A DNA stretch of 64,000 nt from Stentor coeruleus. Lineage: Eukaryota; Ciliophora; Heterotrichea; Heterotrichida; Stentoridae. Position 1 is the first letter of the stretch. The number at the start of each line of letters is the position of its first letter. The DNA is taken from assembly GCA_001970955.1 (NCBI GenBank), contig MPUH01000008.1, forward strand, positions 1 through 64,000. Direction: 5' to 3'. The position numbers and the translations under genes are program-made. Shown here in pieces: positions 47,832-57,708 of this stretch. The notes below the pieces were generated by a model. It was not told the origin of the DNA. It ran no database searches and saw only the letters and a list, made by a program, of their open reading frames with translations.

Positions 47832-48713
47832 ATGGATGAAATTGCAGTGTATCACTCAGACACAGTCTTATTCCAAGTATTTAAATGGCTGCTCATCATT
47901 TTTTACATATTCCTCTCCTTATCATCACTATATCGTCTAAAATATCAAATTCCATCCTCATACAAAAACTATATCATAACCCTAATAGTTTTTATACTCC
48001 TAATCAGCATAAGTATTTTTTATATAGCTCGAATCATCTTATTTCTCTCAACATCATGGAATATATCATCATCATCTAAAGAACTTATAAGTAACATAAC
48101 AGAAATTATTTTTGTATTACTTACTATACTATTTACAGATATCATACTTCGTTCATATTGCACTTATCAAATCACTTGGAATGATACGAAAAAGTATTTT
48201 TTAAAAATCTTAATTCGAGTTTTTTTCTGTTTTGTTTTGCTTATTGATGTTGCTTTAATTATTGCAGATTTTGCTACTGAAAATCATAAAAGTGTCCACA
48301 ATGGGGTTACTTATTTTAATGGGCTTTTATGGATTTTTATTATAAGTTGTGTTATTGCTAGTGTTTTTATGTTTATTGAAGTGGCTAAATCGTATTTTTT
48401 ACCTGAAGATATCCCACAAATAAAGAAGAAAGCATTTATGATTGCTGCTGTAGCTGCTTATACGGCGATTATAGCTTTTAGTATGTTTTTTATATTTAAG
48501 GTAGTTCATGGAAGTGATCAACGGTATAAGATATTTAGGTCTATTTTATACTTTTTTTACTTTGTTTTAGATGATTTAGTACCTTTGATTATTTTGCTGT
48601 TTTATATTTATAAAATAAGAGGTTATACTGAATCTACGCTTGAAGATATTGCTAGTGAGATTATAAGACAGCAATCTGATGGGCTTATTTCTTTAAGTGA
48701 TCGTAAGGCATAA
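47832..48713 (+). CDS. Seven-TM protein, array copy 2; hidden intron
   Basis: The frame is open for 293 codons, but alignment with its neighbours shows a 15-nt intron at 48524-48538, again exactly 692 nt from the ATG. Splicing gives ...GSDQR|SILYFFYFVLDDLV, which lines up with EIEK|SILYASFF in copy 3; unspliced, five extra residues (YKIFR) appear. The protein is then 288 residues. Other features match the array: SLYRLKYQIPSSYKNY, IFYIARIILFLSTSWNIS and the tail TESTLEDIASEIIRQQSDG. Seven hydrophobic segments and no signal peptide. Confidence 0.78.
   Translation: MDEIAVYHSDTVLFQVFKWLLIIFYIFLSLSSLYRLKYQIPSSYKNYIITLIVFILLISISIFYIARIILFLSTSWNISSSSKELISNITEIIFVLLTILFTDIILRSYCTYQITWNDTKKYFLKILIRVFFCFVLLIDVALIIADFATENHKSVHNGVTYFNGLLWIFIISCVIASVFMFIEVAKSYFLPEDIPQIKKKAFMIAAVAAYTAIIAFSMFFIFKVVHGSDQRYKIFRSILYFFYFVLDDLVPLIILLFYIYKIRGYTESTLEDIASEIIRQQSDGLISLSDRKA
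48524..48538 (+). other. 15-nt intron without an in-frame stop
   Basis: GTATAAGATATTTAG has canonical ends and A at -6. It is invisible in a frame search because it is 15 nt long and contains no stop in phase. Support is position conservation in three paralogues. Confidence 0.8.
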
Positions 48714-49107
48714 TTAAATATATAGTTTATTATTGTGATATTGGATTATGATTGTAATCGCTTTTTTTTGTAGGCTTATAGATTTGTTGAGAGTTTTTTG
48801 ATAAGTTCTAATATGTTTTAAAATTGCTTTCTATAGAATTGTAATCTTATTTACTTTATATTTTTATGTATTTGGTTATGCTAATAGTTTATTATACGGA
48901 TAATTATTATTAACTTTTTGGACTAGTACAATTATTATATGGGTAATTTCTTTAGGGCAAAAGTTTAAATATCAAATAATTTATCATATAACAATTGTTT
49001 TATATAAAAAGATGTTTGTATTTACAATAATTTTTGGTGAAAATAATATGCATCATACTTACTATTAGAATCTCATGTATATATTTTTTAAAGGTATTAA
49101 TAAAATT
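48714..49107. other. Spacer within the array
   Basis: AT-rich. No extra paralogue or fragment seen. Confidence 0.5.
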
Positions 49108-49969
49108 ATGGTATATTTTACAATATATATATCAGATAGTGCACTTTTCCAAGATTTGATCTGGCTGCTTATATCTGAGTATTCACTTTTGTTTTTTCTG
49201 ACAATATTTAGGCTGAGATATCATATCCCATCATATTACAAGAGCCATATTATAATGATGATTTTAGTTATTGATTTCATTTGTCTATGTAAAATCCATA
49301 TAGCTAGAATAGGACTTTTTATATCTGGATACTTTAAAACTGAAGAAAGCTCTAGATTATTTATTAGCAATATTGGGTATAATTTGCTTTTATTACTTAT
49401 CATACTATTTTTAGACATTGGAATAAACTTTTACGCCTATTATAATAAAAACTTTGTGATTTCATGTCGAAAAAGAATAAGTCTAGTGTCACGCTTTGTA
49501 TCATTCTTAATCCTTTCTATTAGCATTGCCTTATCAATAGCAGATTATTACAACTACAAAAATGAAAAATCTCGAAATATAATTTTTGATATAAATTCTT
49601 TGCTTTGGGTCCCAATTTCAATATTCATAATTCTTTACAATTTCCTCCTTATAAAAACTTCAAAAGGATATTTTGATAATAAAATATACCTGATTATTAA
49701 GAAAAACGCTATCTCAATAGCATTAATCTACTTTTTTGCATTAGCCTTAGCTTTTATTTGTTATTTTACTTTTGATGTTGTCGATGGAGAAATAGAAAAG
49801 TATTTTTTTATATAGAAGTATTTTGTATGCATCATTTTTTTCTCTTGGTGAAGTTATTACTGGATTATTAGCAGTTCGATATCTTTACAAAACGAAATCA
49901 AACTATGATTCATCGCTATCTTCTTATGCAATGGAAATTTTGATATTTTCTGAAATAGAACAAAACTAG
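49108..49969 (+). CDS. Seven-TM protein, array copy 3; one 16-nt intron
   Basis: The start is taken at ATG 49108 (MVYFTIYISDSALFQ), which aligns with the starts of the other copies, instead of the upstream in-frame ATG 49075. Exon 1 is 692 nt, followed by a 16-nt intron at 49800-49815 and exon 2 ending in TAG 49967-49969; 281 residues. Shared features are IFRLRYHIPSYYKSH, IHIARIGLFISGYF and the tail KSNYDSSLSSYAMEIL. It is the most diverged copy at the C-terminus. Confidence 0.75.
49800..49815 (+). other. 16-nt intron
   Basis: GTATTTTTTTATATAG, the only 16-mer found. The extra T is in the T-run, so the A remains six bases from the 3' end. Confidence 0.87.
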
Positions 49970-50591
49970 TAATGCTTCCGTTTATTAAATTTTTATACCT
50001 TATAAAATTTAAAGATATTAATAGATTGTGTATCCTTAATACCTCTGCTTATAACTAGCACCAAAATATTTTTTTTCCAATGCTTGTTATAATCAAGAGA
50101 ATCAAAAAAAAATATTGTTATTTGCCATAAACAATAATTCTAGGGTAAGTAAATTAATAAATCAAAAAAAAATTCCTAAAATGCAACTTCCAATCTTAAT
50201 TTATCTTCTTTTTATATTATGACTTATTTCCGCATAAGTCAAAATCATTTTTATTATCCTCTCATACATCTGNTATTTGCCATAAACAATAATTCTAGGG
50301 TAAGTAAATTAATAAATCAAAAAAAAATTCCTAAAATACAACTTCCAATCTTAATTTATCTTCTTTTTATATTATGACTTATTTCCGCATAAGTCAAAAT
50401 CATTTTTATTATCCTCTCATACATCTAAATTTTATTCTTTCCAAAATTATAACAAAAGAAATTCATTCTTTTCACTATATTTCTATAACACCCAAATTAT
50501 AAAATCCCTAAAAAAACCTATTCCACTATCTTTAAAATTTATCATCAAGAGCCAAACTACATTTTAATTACTAAACAATATATATCTATAA
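49970..50591. other. Spacer with N join
   Basis: AT-rich, C-leaning towards the methyltransferase gene. True length is about 155 bp shorter if the repeat is an overlap artefact. Confidence 0.5.
50119..50426. repeat. 153-bp direct repeat flanking a single N
   Basis: 50119-50271 and 50274-50426 differ at one base (aaatGcaac/aaatAcaac). N is at 50273. Confidence 0.92.
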
Positions 50592-51278
50592 ATGAACCCT
50601 CAAGTAATTGATATGAATGAAGAACAAGAATTTGACGATTATCGATACGCAAATTATAAACAACTTGCATTTCCACAATTCACAGAAAATACTATCATCA
50701 TAGAACAAGATTTTCGAATAGGTAAATGTGGGATATTATGGGATTCATCATATGTTCTTACTAAATTTATTAATGAATTACCTTTAGAAAACAAAACAAT
50801 TCTTGAACTTGGGGCTGGAACTGCATTACCTAGTATATTAGCTGCATATAAAGGGGCAAGAATATATACTACTGATATTAAACAAGCTTTAAATCTTACT
50901 AATAGAAATATTAGTTTGAATGAAAGTATTTTTAAAGGTAGTGTAAATGTTAGAGAGTTAGATTGGAGTGTTGAAGAACATAGAAGATTTTTAGATGAAA
51001 TTTATTTTGATTATGTATTTTTATCAGATCTTTTCAATTTGCCTGATCTTGCAAAAGACCTTAAAGAAACTTTGAAGAGATCTGTAAAGGAAAATACTAT
51101 AATTGTTGCGTGTTATAAATATAGGATACCTGAAATAGTTGAACCTTTTCTTGAATTTTTTACTTCAGATTACCATTTAGTCAATCTTGACTTAGAAGTT
51201 AGAAAATTTCATAAGAATCCTGATTTACGTTTCTTCACAGCTAAAAAACTTAATTATAATGATTATAAGAATGATTAA
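50592..51278 (+). CDS. Methyltransf_16-family SAM methyltransferase (METTL21/23-like)
   Basis: A 228-residue seven-beta-strand methyltransferase. FRIGKCGILWDSSYVLTKFI precedes motif I ILELGAGTALPSILAAYKGARIYTTD (SAM-binding Gly loop and acidic residue). A later strand, FDYVFLSDLFNLPDLAKDL, corresponds to the family's D-x-x-Y acceptor region, but with DLFN instead of the more usual D-V-x-Y. Members methylate lysines on chaperones, elongation factors and similar proteins (known for the family). The target here cannot be inferred. The start ATG follows TATATCTATAA. Confidence 0.8.
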   Translation: MNPQVIDMNEEQEFDDYRYANYKQLAFPQFTENTIIIEQDFRIGKCGILWDSSYVLTKFINELPLENKTILELGAGTALPSILAAYKGARIYTTDIKQALNLTNRNISLNESIFKGSVNVRELDWSVEEHRRFLDEIYFDYVFLSDLFNLPDLAKDLKETLKRSVKENTIIVACYKYRIPEIVEPFLEFFTSDYHLVNLDLEVRKFHKNPDLRFFTAKKLNYNDYKND

Positions 51279-51663
51279 GTACTTCAAGTGTCACTTTGTT
51301 TGTTAGACCTTTTTATATTAAAATTATAAATGCTTGATGTATATAATAATTTTATATAAAAAGTCAGCTTTTATTTGAATTACCAACTACTAAATTCCCA
51401 ATCATCTATAACCCTTACATTATGTATTTTTTATTAATAATCAAAAATCTCAATATCACAATATTTAATTAAAAAACTTATTTCTCTTATGTTAATGCAT
51501 AATTTTTCCCCTACAATCTCTTTTACAATAAGATCATTCTTTTTCCCTAAGTTTATTATCATATTAGATATGCACTTAATATGCAAGTTTTAAATATGCA
51601 AAAAAGGTATTTATTCTATAAAATTTTACAATACAGCTTTAACATTAAATCGATTATAATAAT
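51279..51663. other. Spacer
   Basis: AT-rich with a C-rich patch near 51500-51550 upstream of the next gene. No gene seen. Confidence 0.5.
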
Positions 51664-54006
51664 ATGTTTAGTCTAATTCGCTTAGTAGTTGCCGGGATCA
51701 TGCTTGGGATTGTACAACAGGCCCAAAGCATGTACATCTTAATTAGTGGACAAGTAAGAATTATTTAGCTTACAAGTACAAATAGTCTTTTCAATTTATA
51801 TGTTTTACTTGATGAAAATGAAGTTTATGACCCTAAAGCTTTATTAACATTGACCTCTGATCCTCCAGATTTGATTTCCGGGGAAGTGCTAAGCAAATTG
51901 ATGGGACAAAATGATACTATTTTTGAAAGACTCCAATTAAAAGAAGGAGGAACAATAACTATCTATGCTAATTCTAGTAGTACTAATCATACACAAGCAG
52001 TTTATACTGTGGACATATTGGCCTCTATACTTGCTATTATTCTTCAAGCAAACCCTGAATCTCCTGATGTGAATTATGGATTTACACTTACAATAATTCT
52101 TGATGATCTTGATGGTACTCCTTGGAAAAGTGATGAGAACATTACCTTTAAGTATAACAATACGTGTACTGACTGCCCTCCTTCTGCGCAATATGAAGGA
52201 GTTCCAATAAACCAAAAAATTACTTTTTTCAAAGCAGGGGTATGGAGTGTTACAGTTTATGTTAGTGAAATAGATAGCCAAGAAATTATGCTTACAGTGA
52301 AGCAGCCTAAATTAAAGTTCATTGATTATACAAAAGATGAAATAATTCCATCCGTAAATTTTATTTAGAAAACCGATAGTTCGGTCCCTTTTAATGCAAG
52401 AGTAGGGATTTATAAATTAGATAGTGATACAGAGATGGAACCTTCAGATTTAACTTTTACTATTGAACTTTCTATAGTTTGTGCTGTAAAACCATGCTCA
52501 GGAAACTTACTTGAAGGAATTAATAGTGTAAAAACTGTTGAAGGGTCTGCACCTTTTAAGGATTTGTATATAAAATCAGGCGGAAAATTTTATATTCAAG
52601 CCAAATGTGCTGAATATGATATCATAGGATGGTCAAAACTAATTGAAGTAGAAAACTCAATTGCTTACGCTAATATTACTCTTAATGAAACTAATCAATC
52701 TGCAGGATTTCCTGTTAATGTAAAAGCCACTTTGATTGGAGAAGATAATAACCCTTATGTTATGAGCGAGACAGTGTATTTTATAACAAAAAATTCAAGA
52801 TATTTAATTGATAATCCTCGAAGGCTTGGGCAGTTTAGTGAAGGTACAAATGACGGATCATTAGAAGATGGAATAGTTTCAAAAGATATTTACTTCGATA
52901 AGACTGGAGAAAACACAGTAAAAGTAGAGTGCAAAGGTATAAGCAGCGATTATAGTGATCCAATCCTTATATCAGAAAGCAAATTAATCATATCTGATTT
53001 AAATCCTCTGCCTGATACTGTAAGACGTGAATTCAACTTTTTTGTCACAATGAAAAACAATAATCAATCAGAATTACAAACTACTTTCAGTGTTCCGATT
53101 AGTGTAGAAGTCGAAGACGAAGATGGAGATTTGCATAGCGATATACTTTCAGGTGTCACATTAGAGTCTACAAGTAAAGGAATCGCATATTTCAGCAATA
53201 TGAGGTTTAAAGATGGGGGGAAATATAAAATTGTGGCAATATTTGGTGACTCAATTGCAAAAACTGAACTTATGGAAGTTGAAGGTCCAAGATGTTCTGT
53301 TGGAAGTGGTCCAGTATCTTCAATGTGTATCCTAACTTTTATCGCTTTAGTTTTTCCTTTATGCCTCTGGAACTCAGATAGAAAAATCAAAGTATTTCCT
53401 CCATCTTGCTGCAGTTGTATGATACTTCACCCAATAACTGGGTTGTTTTATAAGCAACCTTTTGCAAGACGTTCATTACAATTACTAGCAATTTGCGCAA
53501 GTGAATTAGCAATGCTAGCTTTAATAGGGGGTTTATATGCATATTATGATACTCCACTTTCTAATTATGATGCAACTTTTGAAGATTATTATGGTAGACA
53601 AGTATTTAAAGGGGCAACAGGATGGGCTTTATCACAAGTTATATCCATACCATTGTTCTTTATTAATTTTTACATGATGGAAAAAGGGAATCTAAAAAAT
53701 ATTGTTATTTTCCTTTCTATTATTGTGATTATGTGTAGTTTTGGGGCAATTGTTGGTATGACAGCTTATTATTGTATAGGGTATTCTATATACTGGACTG
53801 CGAATTTTCTGATATATTTGGCTATAGATTTATTTGTAATGCAGACGCTTTTTTCAATAGTCGCGATTTTCTTTATGTCAAGTTATTTGAAACAAGAATT
53901 GAGTAAAGAAGGAAATACTGGTGCAAGTAGACCTGATTCGATAGATGAGATTCCTGATGATAATGACTCTGCAAGTAGAAAAAATAGACTATATGATAAA
54001 GTGTAG
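51664..54006 (+). CDS. Secretory membrane protein: repeated beta ectodomain plus C-terminal TM bundle; two introns
   Basis: Removing introns 51754-51768 and 52354-52368 yields a 770-residue protein. Residues 1-24 (MFSLIRLVVAGIMLGIVQQAQS) form a signal peptide. An extracellular region to about residue 525 contains three or four Ig-like/filamin-like beta repeats (for example TFKYNNTCTDC...GVWSVTVYVSE; FYIQAKCAEYD; GKYKIVAIFGD). About five TM helices follow, with a Cys-rich link (PPSCCSCMILHPITGLFYKQPFARRSLQLL) after TM1 and an acidic tail. HPITGLFY plus an R-rich helix recalls ciliate PKD/REJ-like membrane proteins, but no channel pore is evident. Likely a cell-surface receptor or adhesion protein (inference). 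Confidence 0.75.
51754..51768 (+). other. 15-nt intron
   Basis: GTAAGAATTATTTAG after 30 codons, just past the signal peptide, phase 0. Confidence 0.9.
52354..52368 (+). other. 15-nt intron
   Basis: GTAAATTTTATTTAG, phase 0. Its TAG would otherwise end the frame. Confidence 0.9.
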
Positions 54007-54465
54007 AGTTTAGGTCTAGTAATTAGGATAAAGAATGATTTATGATAATATTTGATATAAGATTATATAATAATAATAATAAAGTAAAATCAATTTCTAA
54101 GTTGTTAGTATGAAAATGTTTTAACAATATTATTACACAAAAAAATAACTCTTTTTAATCAAATAAATACAAAAAATATATATATTTAAGCCAAATTTAG
54201 CTTTTTAGTATCAAATTTCCTAAACAATACTTTATATGTTTATCAAAATTCTCTTATATCATATATATTTCTCAAATATGCTCATGTATATATAATCACC
54301 ACTATTTCCTTTTCACCAATTTTCAACAGAAAAGCTTTGATTTATCTAAATGTTTTTTATAACCCATCCTCATCTTTCTAATCCTTCAATTTGCTTTACT
54401 AAATCTTTCTAAAAATCTTTCTAAAAATCATCCAAAAACATTCCTTTCTAATCCAAACAAATATA
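54007..54465. other. Spacer
   Basis: G-leaning then C-rich, with no gene. Short tctttctaaaaa repeats lie just before the ABC gene. Confidence 0.5.
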
Positions 54466-57129
54466 ATGGAAAAAATCTCTCCGTCATCCTCTTTCACAAT
54501 TGCCCAGCCAATGAAAAAAAATCCTTTCGTCCCCAAAAAGCAAAATTCCTTTTGGCTCCATAGCAAAGTTCTGATCTGGAAACAATTCCTTGTCTTTTCA
54601 CGGAACATTAAATCGACTCTCTTCCAAATCGGCACACCAGTTTTTATTTGCCTTTTTCTTCTTTCATTACAGCAATTTGCAACCTATGCATTTACATCCA
54701 CTATTGACAGGAACCCAGATAATATTTCAGTATCCAAAGTTCCAACATGTTATGGATCAGGATGTATTACAATTGGAATTGCCTATACAAATGATAAACG
54801 TACAGAACTTACAGAATTTGTAGTAGATCATATATCAAAGGCGCAAAATTTTAAGATAGGGAAAGATATAAAAGTATTAGCAAATACATATACTGATCTT
54901 ATTGATTATCTTAAAGAAAATACAAATAAAACTCAAACAGTTGTGCTTTTCTGTACGGGGGAATTTGAAATACCTGAATCTTATGGTATTGGTGGTACAT
55001 TTGATTGCCTTCGGGAGACTCCAGGATATAATCTTACAATTTATAGTTTGCTTATTAATTCAACTATAACAGGATTAACATTATTTACAGGGTTTAATGC
55101 ACCAAGTCCAGTAGATTATGCATCATTAGCTGTAAAAGCAGCTGTAGATTCAGCGATTTATGAGTTTTATAATGGTGATGAAGATAGCAATAAGGTTTTT
55201 GGTGTAGAAGTTGAACATTTTCCAAGCCCTACAAATAGATTTTTACAAGGTTATGATATAGTTACAGATGTTGGGGTATTTTACTTCTTCATACCTCCAA
55301 TGGTAACATTTGTTGTAATTTTGATTGAAATTGTTAGGGAAAAAGAATATAGGCTAAGACATGGTTTATCTATGATGGGTATGTCATCAGGGCCATATTG
55401 GTTCAGTTGGTTTGTTACAGGTTTTGCTTTTACATTTATTGTAACAAACAGTTTGATTATAGCTAGTTTAGCTTGTGGATTTGGATTCTTTTTATATACC
55501 CCATACCCAATTGTTTTATGTCTCTTTACTGTATTTTCACTTGCTATGATAAACCTTGCTTTTTTATTATCAACATTAATAAAATCTACAAAGTCAGCAT
55601 ATACGACTTCATATGCTTTTATTTTAATTGGACTTGTATTACAGTTTTTATTATCAAATGTTACTTTAATATATTTATTATATGCTGATAACCTTCCAAT
55701 GTGGGCTAAAATATGTCGAGTACTCTTATCATTATATCCACCTTTTAACTTTTCTAAAGCTTTTGGGGATATATCATCAGTATCAGCATCACATTATGAT
55801 AGTGATGAAGGTAGATGGGTAAGAGGAAATGATTATCCATGGAGTGAATTTACGAGGACTATATCAGTAGATATGCTTGGAACTCAAGTAAATGTTCCAT
55901 CAACAGCTGATAGTGTATTGATTATTATTGGAAATGGGTTGATGATTGCGTTAATTGCATGGTATTTAGATCATGTTATAAGTCATAATCGTGGTACTCC
56001 TGACCCTTTTTATTTCTTTTTAAGCCCGTATTATTGGGGACTTAAAAAAAAAAGAAGACTTCAAGAACAAGAAGTTTTAAGTGATGCAGGTCTTGATAAT
56101 GAAAAAGACCCATGCCCAAGTATGATGAGTGAAGTGGATTTTACTGAAGGAATTTCTATTAGAGGGTTGGGGAAAAGATTTGAACAATATAAATGCTGTA
56201 GACCAACTACAGAAATCCATGCAGTTAATGATTTGTCTATGGATATAAGTAGCAGAGAACTTTTAGCTATACTTGGCCATAATGGTGCAGGCAAGTCTAC
56301 TTTAATCAACATCCTCACTGGGCTTACAAAAGCTTCATATGGTTCAGCAACGATTTGTGGATATGATATTCATACTGAAATGGATAAAATAAGAAAAATC
56401 CTTGGTGTATGCCCTCAACATGATATTTTATGGGATGAACTAAGCCCAAAAGAACACTTGATTTTGTTTGGGAGAATTAAAGAATTACCTTATGATGTAG
56501 TTATAAAAGATGCTGAAGAAAAACTTAAGCAGGTTAGACTTGAGCATGTTAAAGATCGACTTGTGGGTACTTTTAGTGGAGGGATGAAAAGAAGACTTTC
56601 TGTAGCGATTTCAGGGGTTGGGAACCCAAAAATCATAATTCTTGATGAACCTACTACAGGAATGGACCCTATTAACAGGAGAAATGCTTGGAAACTTATT
56701 CAACAAATGAAAGAAGGAAGGGTTGTTATTCTAACTACTCATTCAATGGAAGAAGCTGATGTGCTAAGTGATAGAGTTTGTGTTATAGTTGATGGTGAAT
56801 TAAAATGCCTAGGTACAGCTTTGAGTTTGAAAAATAATTATGGAGATGGATATAGGATAACAATTATTACAGAAGAACCTGAAGAGTTAACAAAAGTTCT
56901 TCAAGAAGAATTCCCTGCAGCGAAAGTTATTGATTTAAGTGGAGGGAGTTTAGTTATTAGCATACCTTTAGATAGGGTGGAACAAATTGAATTATTTTTC
57001 AGGACTATGGAAGGACTTGAAGAAGGTAGTATAAAAAGAGTTAAGGATCTTATTAAAGATTGGGGATTATCAAATACTACTTTAGAAGAAGTTTTTATGA
57101 GAGTGACAGGGAAGAAAGAAAAAGTCTAG
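54466..57129 (+). CDS. ABCA-type half transporter
   Basis: An 887-residue ABC transporter. TM1 is near residues 60-77, a large extracellular loop extends to about 265, five or six TM helices follow to about 515, and there is one nucleotide-binding domain. Walker A is GHNGAGKST near residue 603, the Q-loop is CPQHDILWDEL, the signature is FSGGMKRRLS near 702, Walker B is IIILDEPTTGMDP near 722, and the H-loop is LTTHSMEEAD. The ending TLEEVFMRVTG is typical of ABCA domains. ABCA proteins move lipids. Animal members have two such halves in one chain; this one has a single half and would need to dimerise. The frame is intact and without evident introns. Confidence 0.92.
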   Translation: MEKISPSSSFTIAQPMKKNPFVPKKQNSFWLHSKVLIWKQFLVFSRNIKSTLFQIGTPVFICLFLLSLQQFATYAFTSTIDRNPDNISVSKVPTCYGSGCITIGIAYTNDKRTELTEFVVDHISKAQNFKIGKDIKVLANTYTDLIDYLKENTNKTQTVVLFCTGEFEIPESYGIGGTFDCLRETPGYNLTIYSLLINSTITGLTLFTGFNAPSPVDYASLAVKAAVDSAIYEFYNGDEDSNKVFGVEVEHFPSPTNRFLQGYDIVTDVGVFYFFIPPMVTFVVILIEIVREKEYRLRHGLSMMGMSSGPYWFSWFVTGFAFTFIVTNSLIIASLACGFGFFLYTPYPIVLCLFTVFSLAMINLAFLLSTLIKSTKSAYTTSYAFILIGLVLQFLLSNVTLIYLLYADNLPMWAKICRVLLSLYPPFNFSKAFGDISSVSASHYDSDEGRWVRGNDYPWSEFTRTISVDMLGTQVNVPSTADSVLIIIGNGLMIALIAWYLDHVISHNRGTPDPFYFFLSPYYWGLKKKRRLQEQEVLSDAGLDNEKDPCPSMMSEVDFTEGISIRGLGKRFEQYKCCRPTTEIHAVNDLSMDISSRELLAILGHNGAGKSTLINILTGLTKASYGSATICGYDIHTEMDKIRKILGVCPQHDILWDELSPKEHLILFGRIKELPYDVVIKDAEEKLKQVRLEHVKDRLVGTFSGGMKRRLSVAISGVGNPKIIILDEPTTGMDPINRRNAWKLIQQMKEGRVVILTTHSMEEADVLSDRVCVIVDGELKCLGTALSLKNNYGDGYRITIITEEPEELTKVLQEEFPAAKVIDLSGGSLVISIPLDRVEQIELFFRTMEGLEEGSIKRVKDLIKDWGLSNTTLEEVFMRVTGKKEKV

Positions 57130-57486
57130 TTTAATAGTTTGATTTGATTAAAATTTAGTTTATAATTAAATATAGGAGAGAAAGTCTAGTAGAATAGCAT
57201 AATTGTTTTAAGATCTTAGTCTTATACAGAGACTTAAAATATAATAAAAACATTTTCGGATAATATACTTACTGAAGCAAAAATATGAATATTTAAGGGT
57301 ATTTTCATTATCATAAAGAATCAAAGTTAATCATGGTCTTTATAAAATTTACTAACTAAATTATTATAAAAGAGATAAGGCTTGAAAAGATTGAAATAAA
57401 AAAGGAAAGCAAGTATAAAACTATAAAAGTTGATATAAAAAGTCTTTAAAGTTGTGAAAACAAAGAAAAGTTTATAATTAAAAAAA
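57130..57486. other. Spacer
   Basis: AT-rich, G-leaning 3' flank shared by convergent genes. No gene seen. Confidence 0.5.
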
Positions 57487-57708
57487 TCATTCCGTGATAG
57501 ATTTTACTCGATCAGCAAGTTTATTAAATTCATCTTGAGTTAATCCATCTAAATCTACTTCTACTTCATCACCAGTGTATTTCTCAGGGTCAATCTCTTG
57601 TAGGGTTTGCACTACTTTTACTAAATCCTTTGAAGAAAGTGTTCTGATCTTCATACAAAGTTCTTGCTTTTCTTCAAATGTTAGTGACGATAGAAGTCTA
57701 GAATCCAT
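57487..57708 (-). CDS. Free-standing NET (extra-terminal) domain protein
   Basis: A 73-residue protein, nearly all NET domain: LTFEEKQELCMKIRTLSSKDLVKVVQTLQEIDPEKYTGDEVEVDLDGLTQDEFNKLADRV. This matches the extra-terminal domain of BET bromodomain proteins (tyDEKrqLs...L...iVqIi...ep.....eeieiDi..L...tl..L). NET domains bind short Lys/hydrophobic peptides of chromatin regulators. No bromodomain is present in this frame or in the adjacent 1.8 kb on that strand, so the protein is a minimal NET module, possibly a subunit comparable to the ET domain of TAF14. The start MDSRLLSS follows an AT-rich leader. Confidence 0.82.
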   Translation of the reverse strand: MDSRLLSSLTFEEKQELCMKIRTLSSKDLVKVVQTLQEIDPEKYTGDEVEVDLDGLTQDEFNKLADRVKSITE

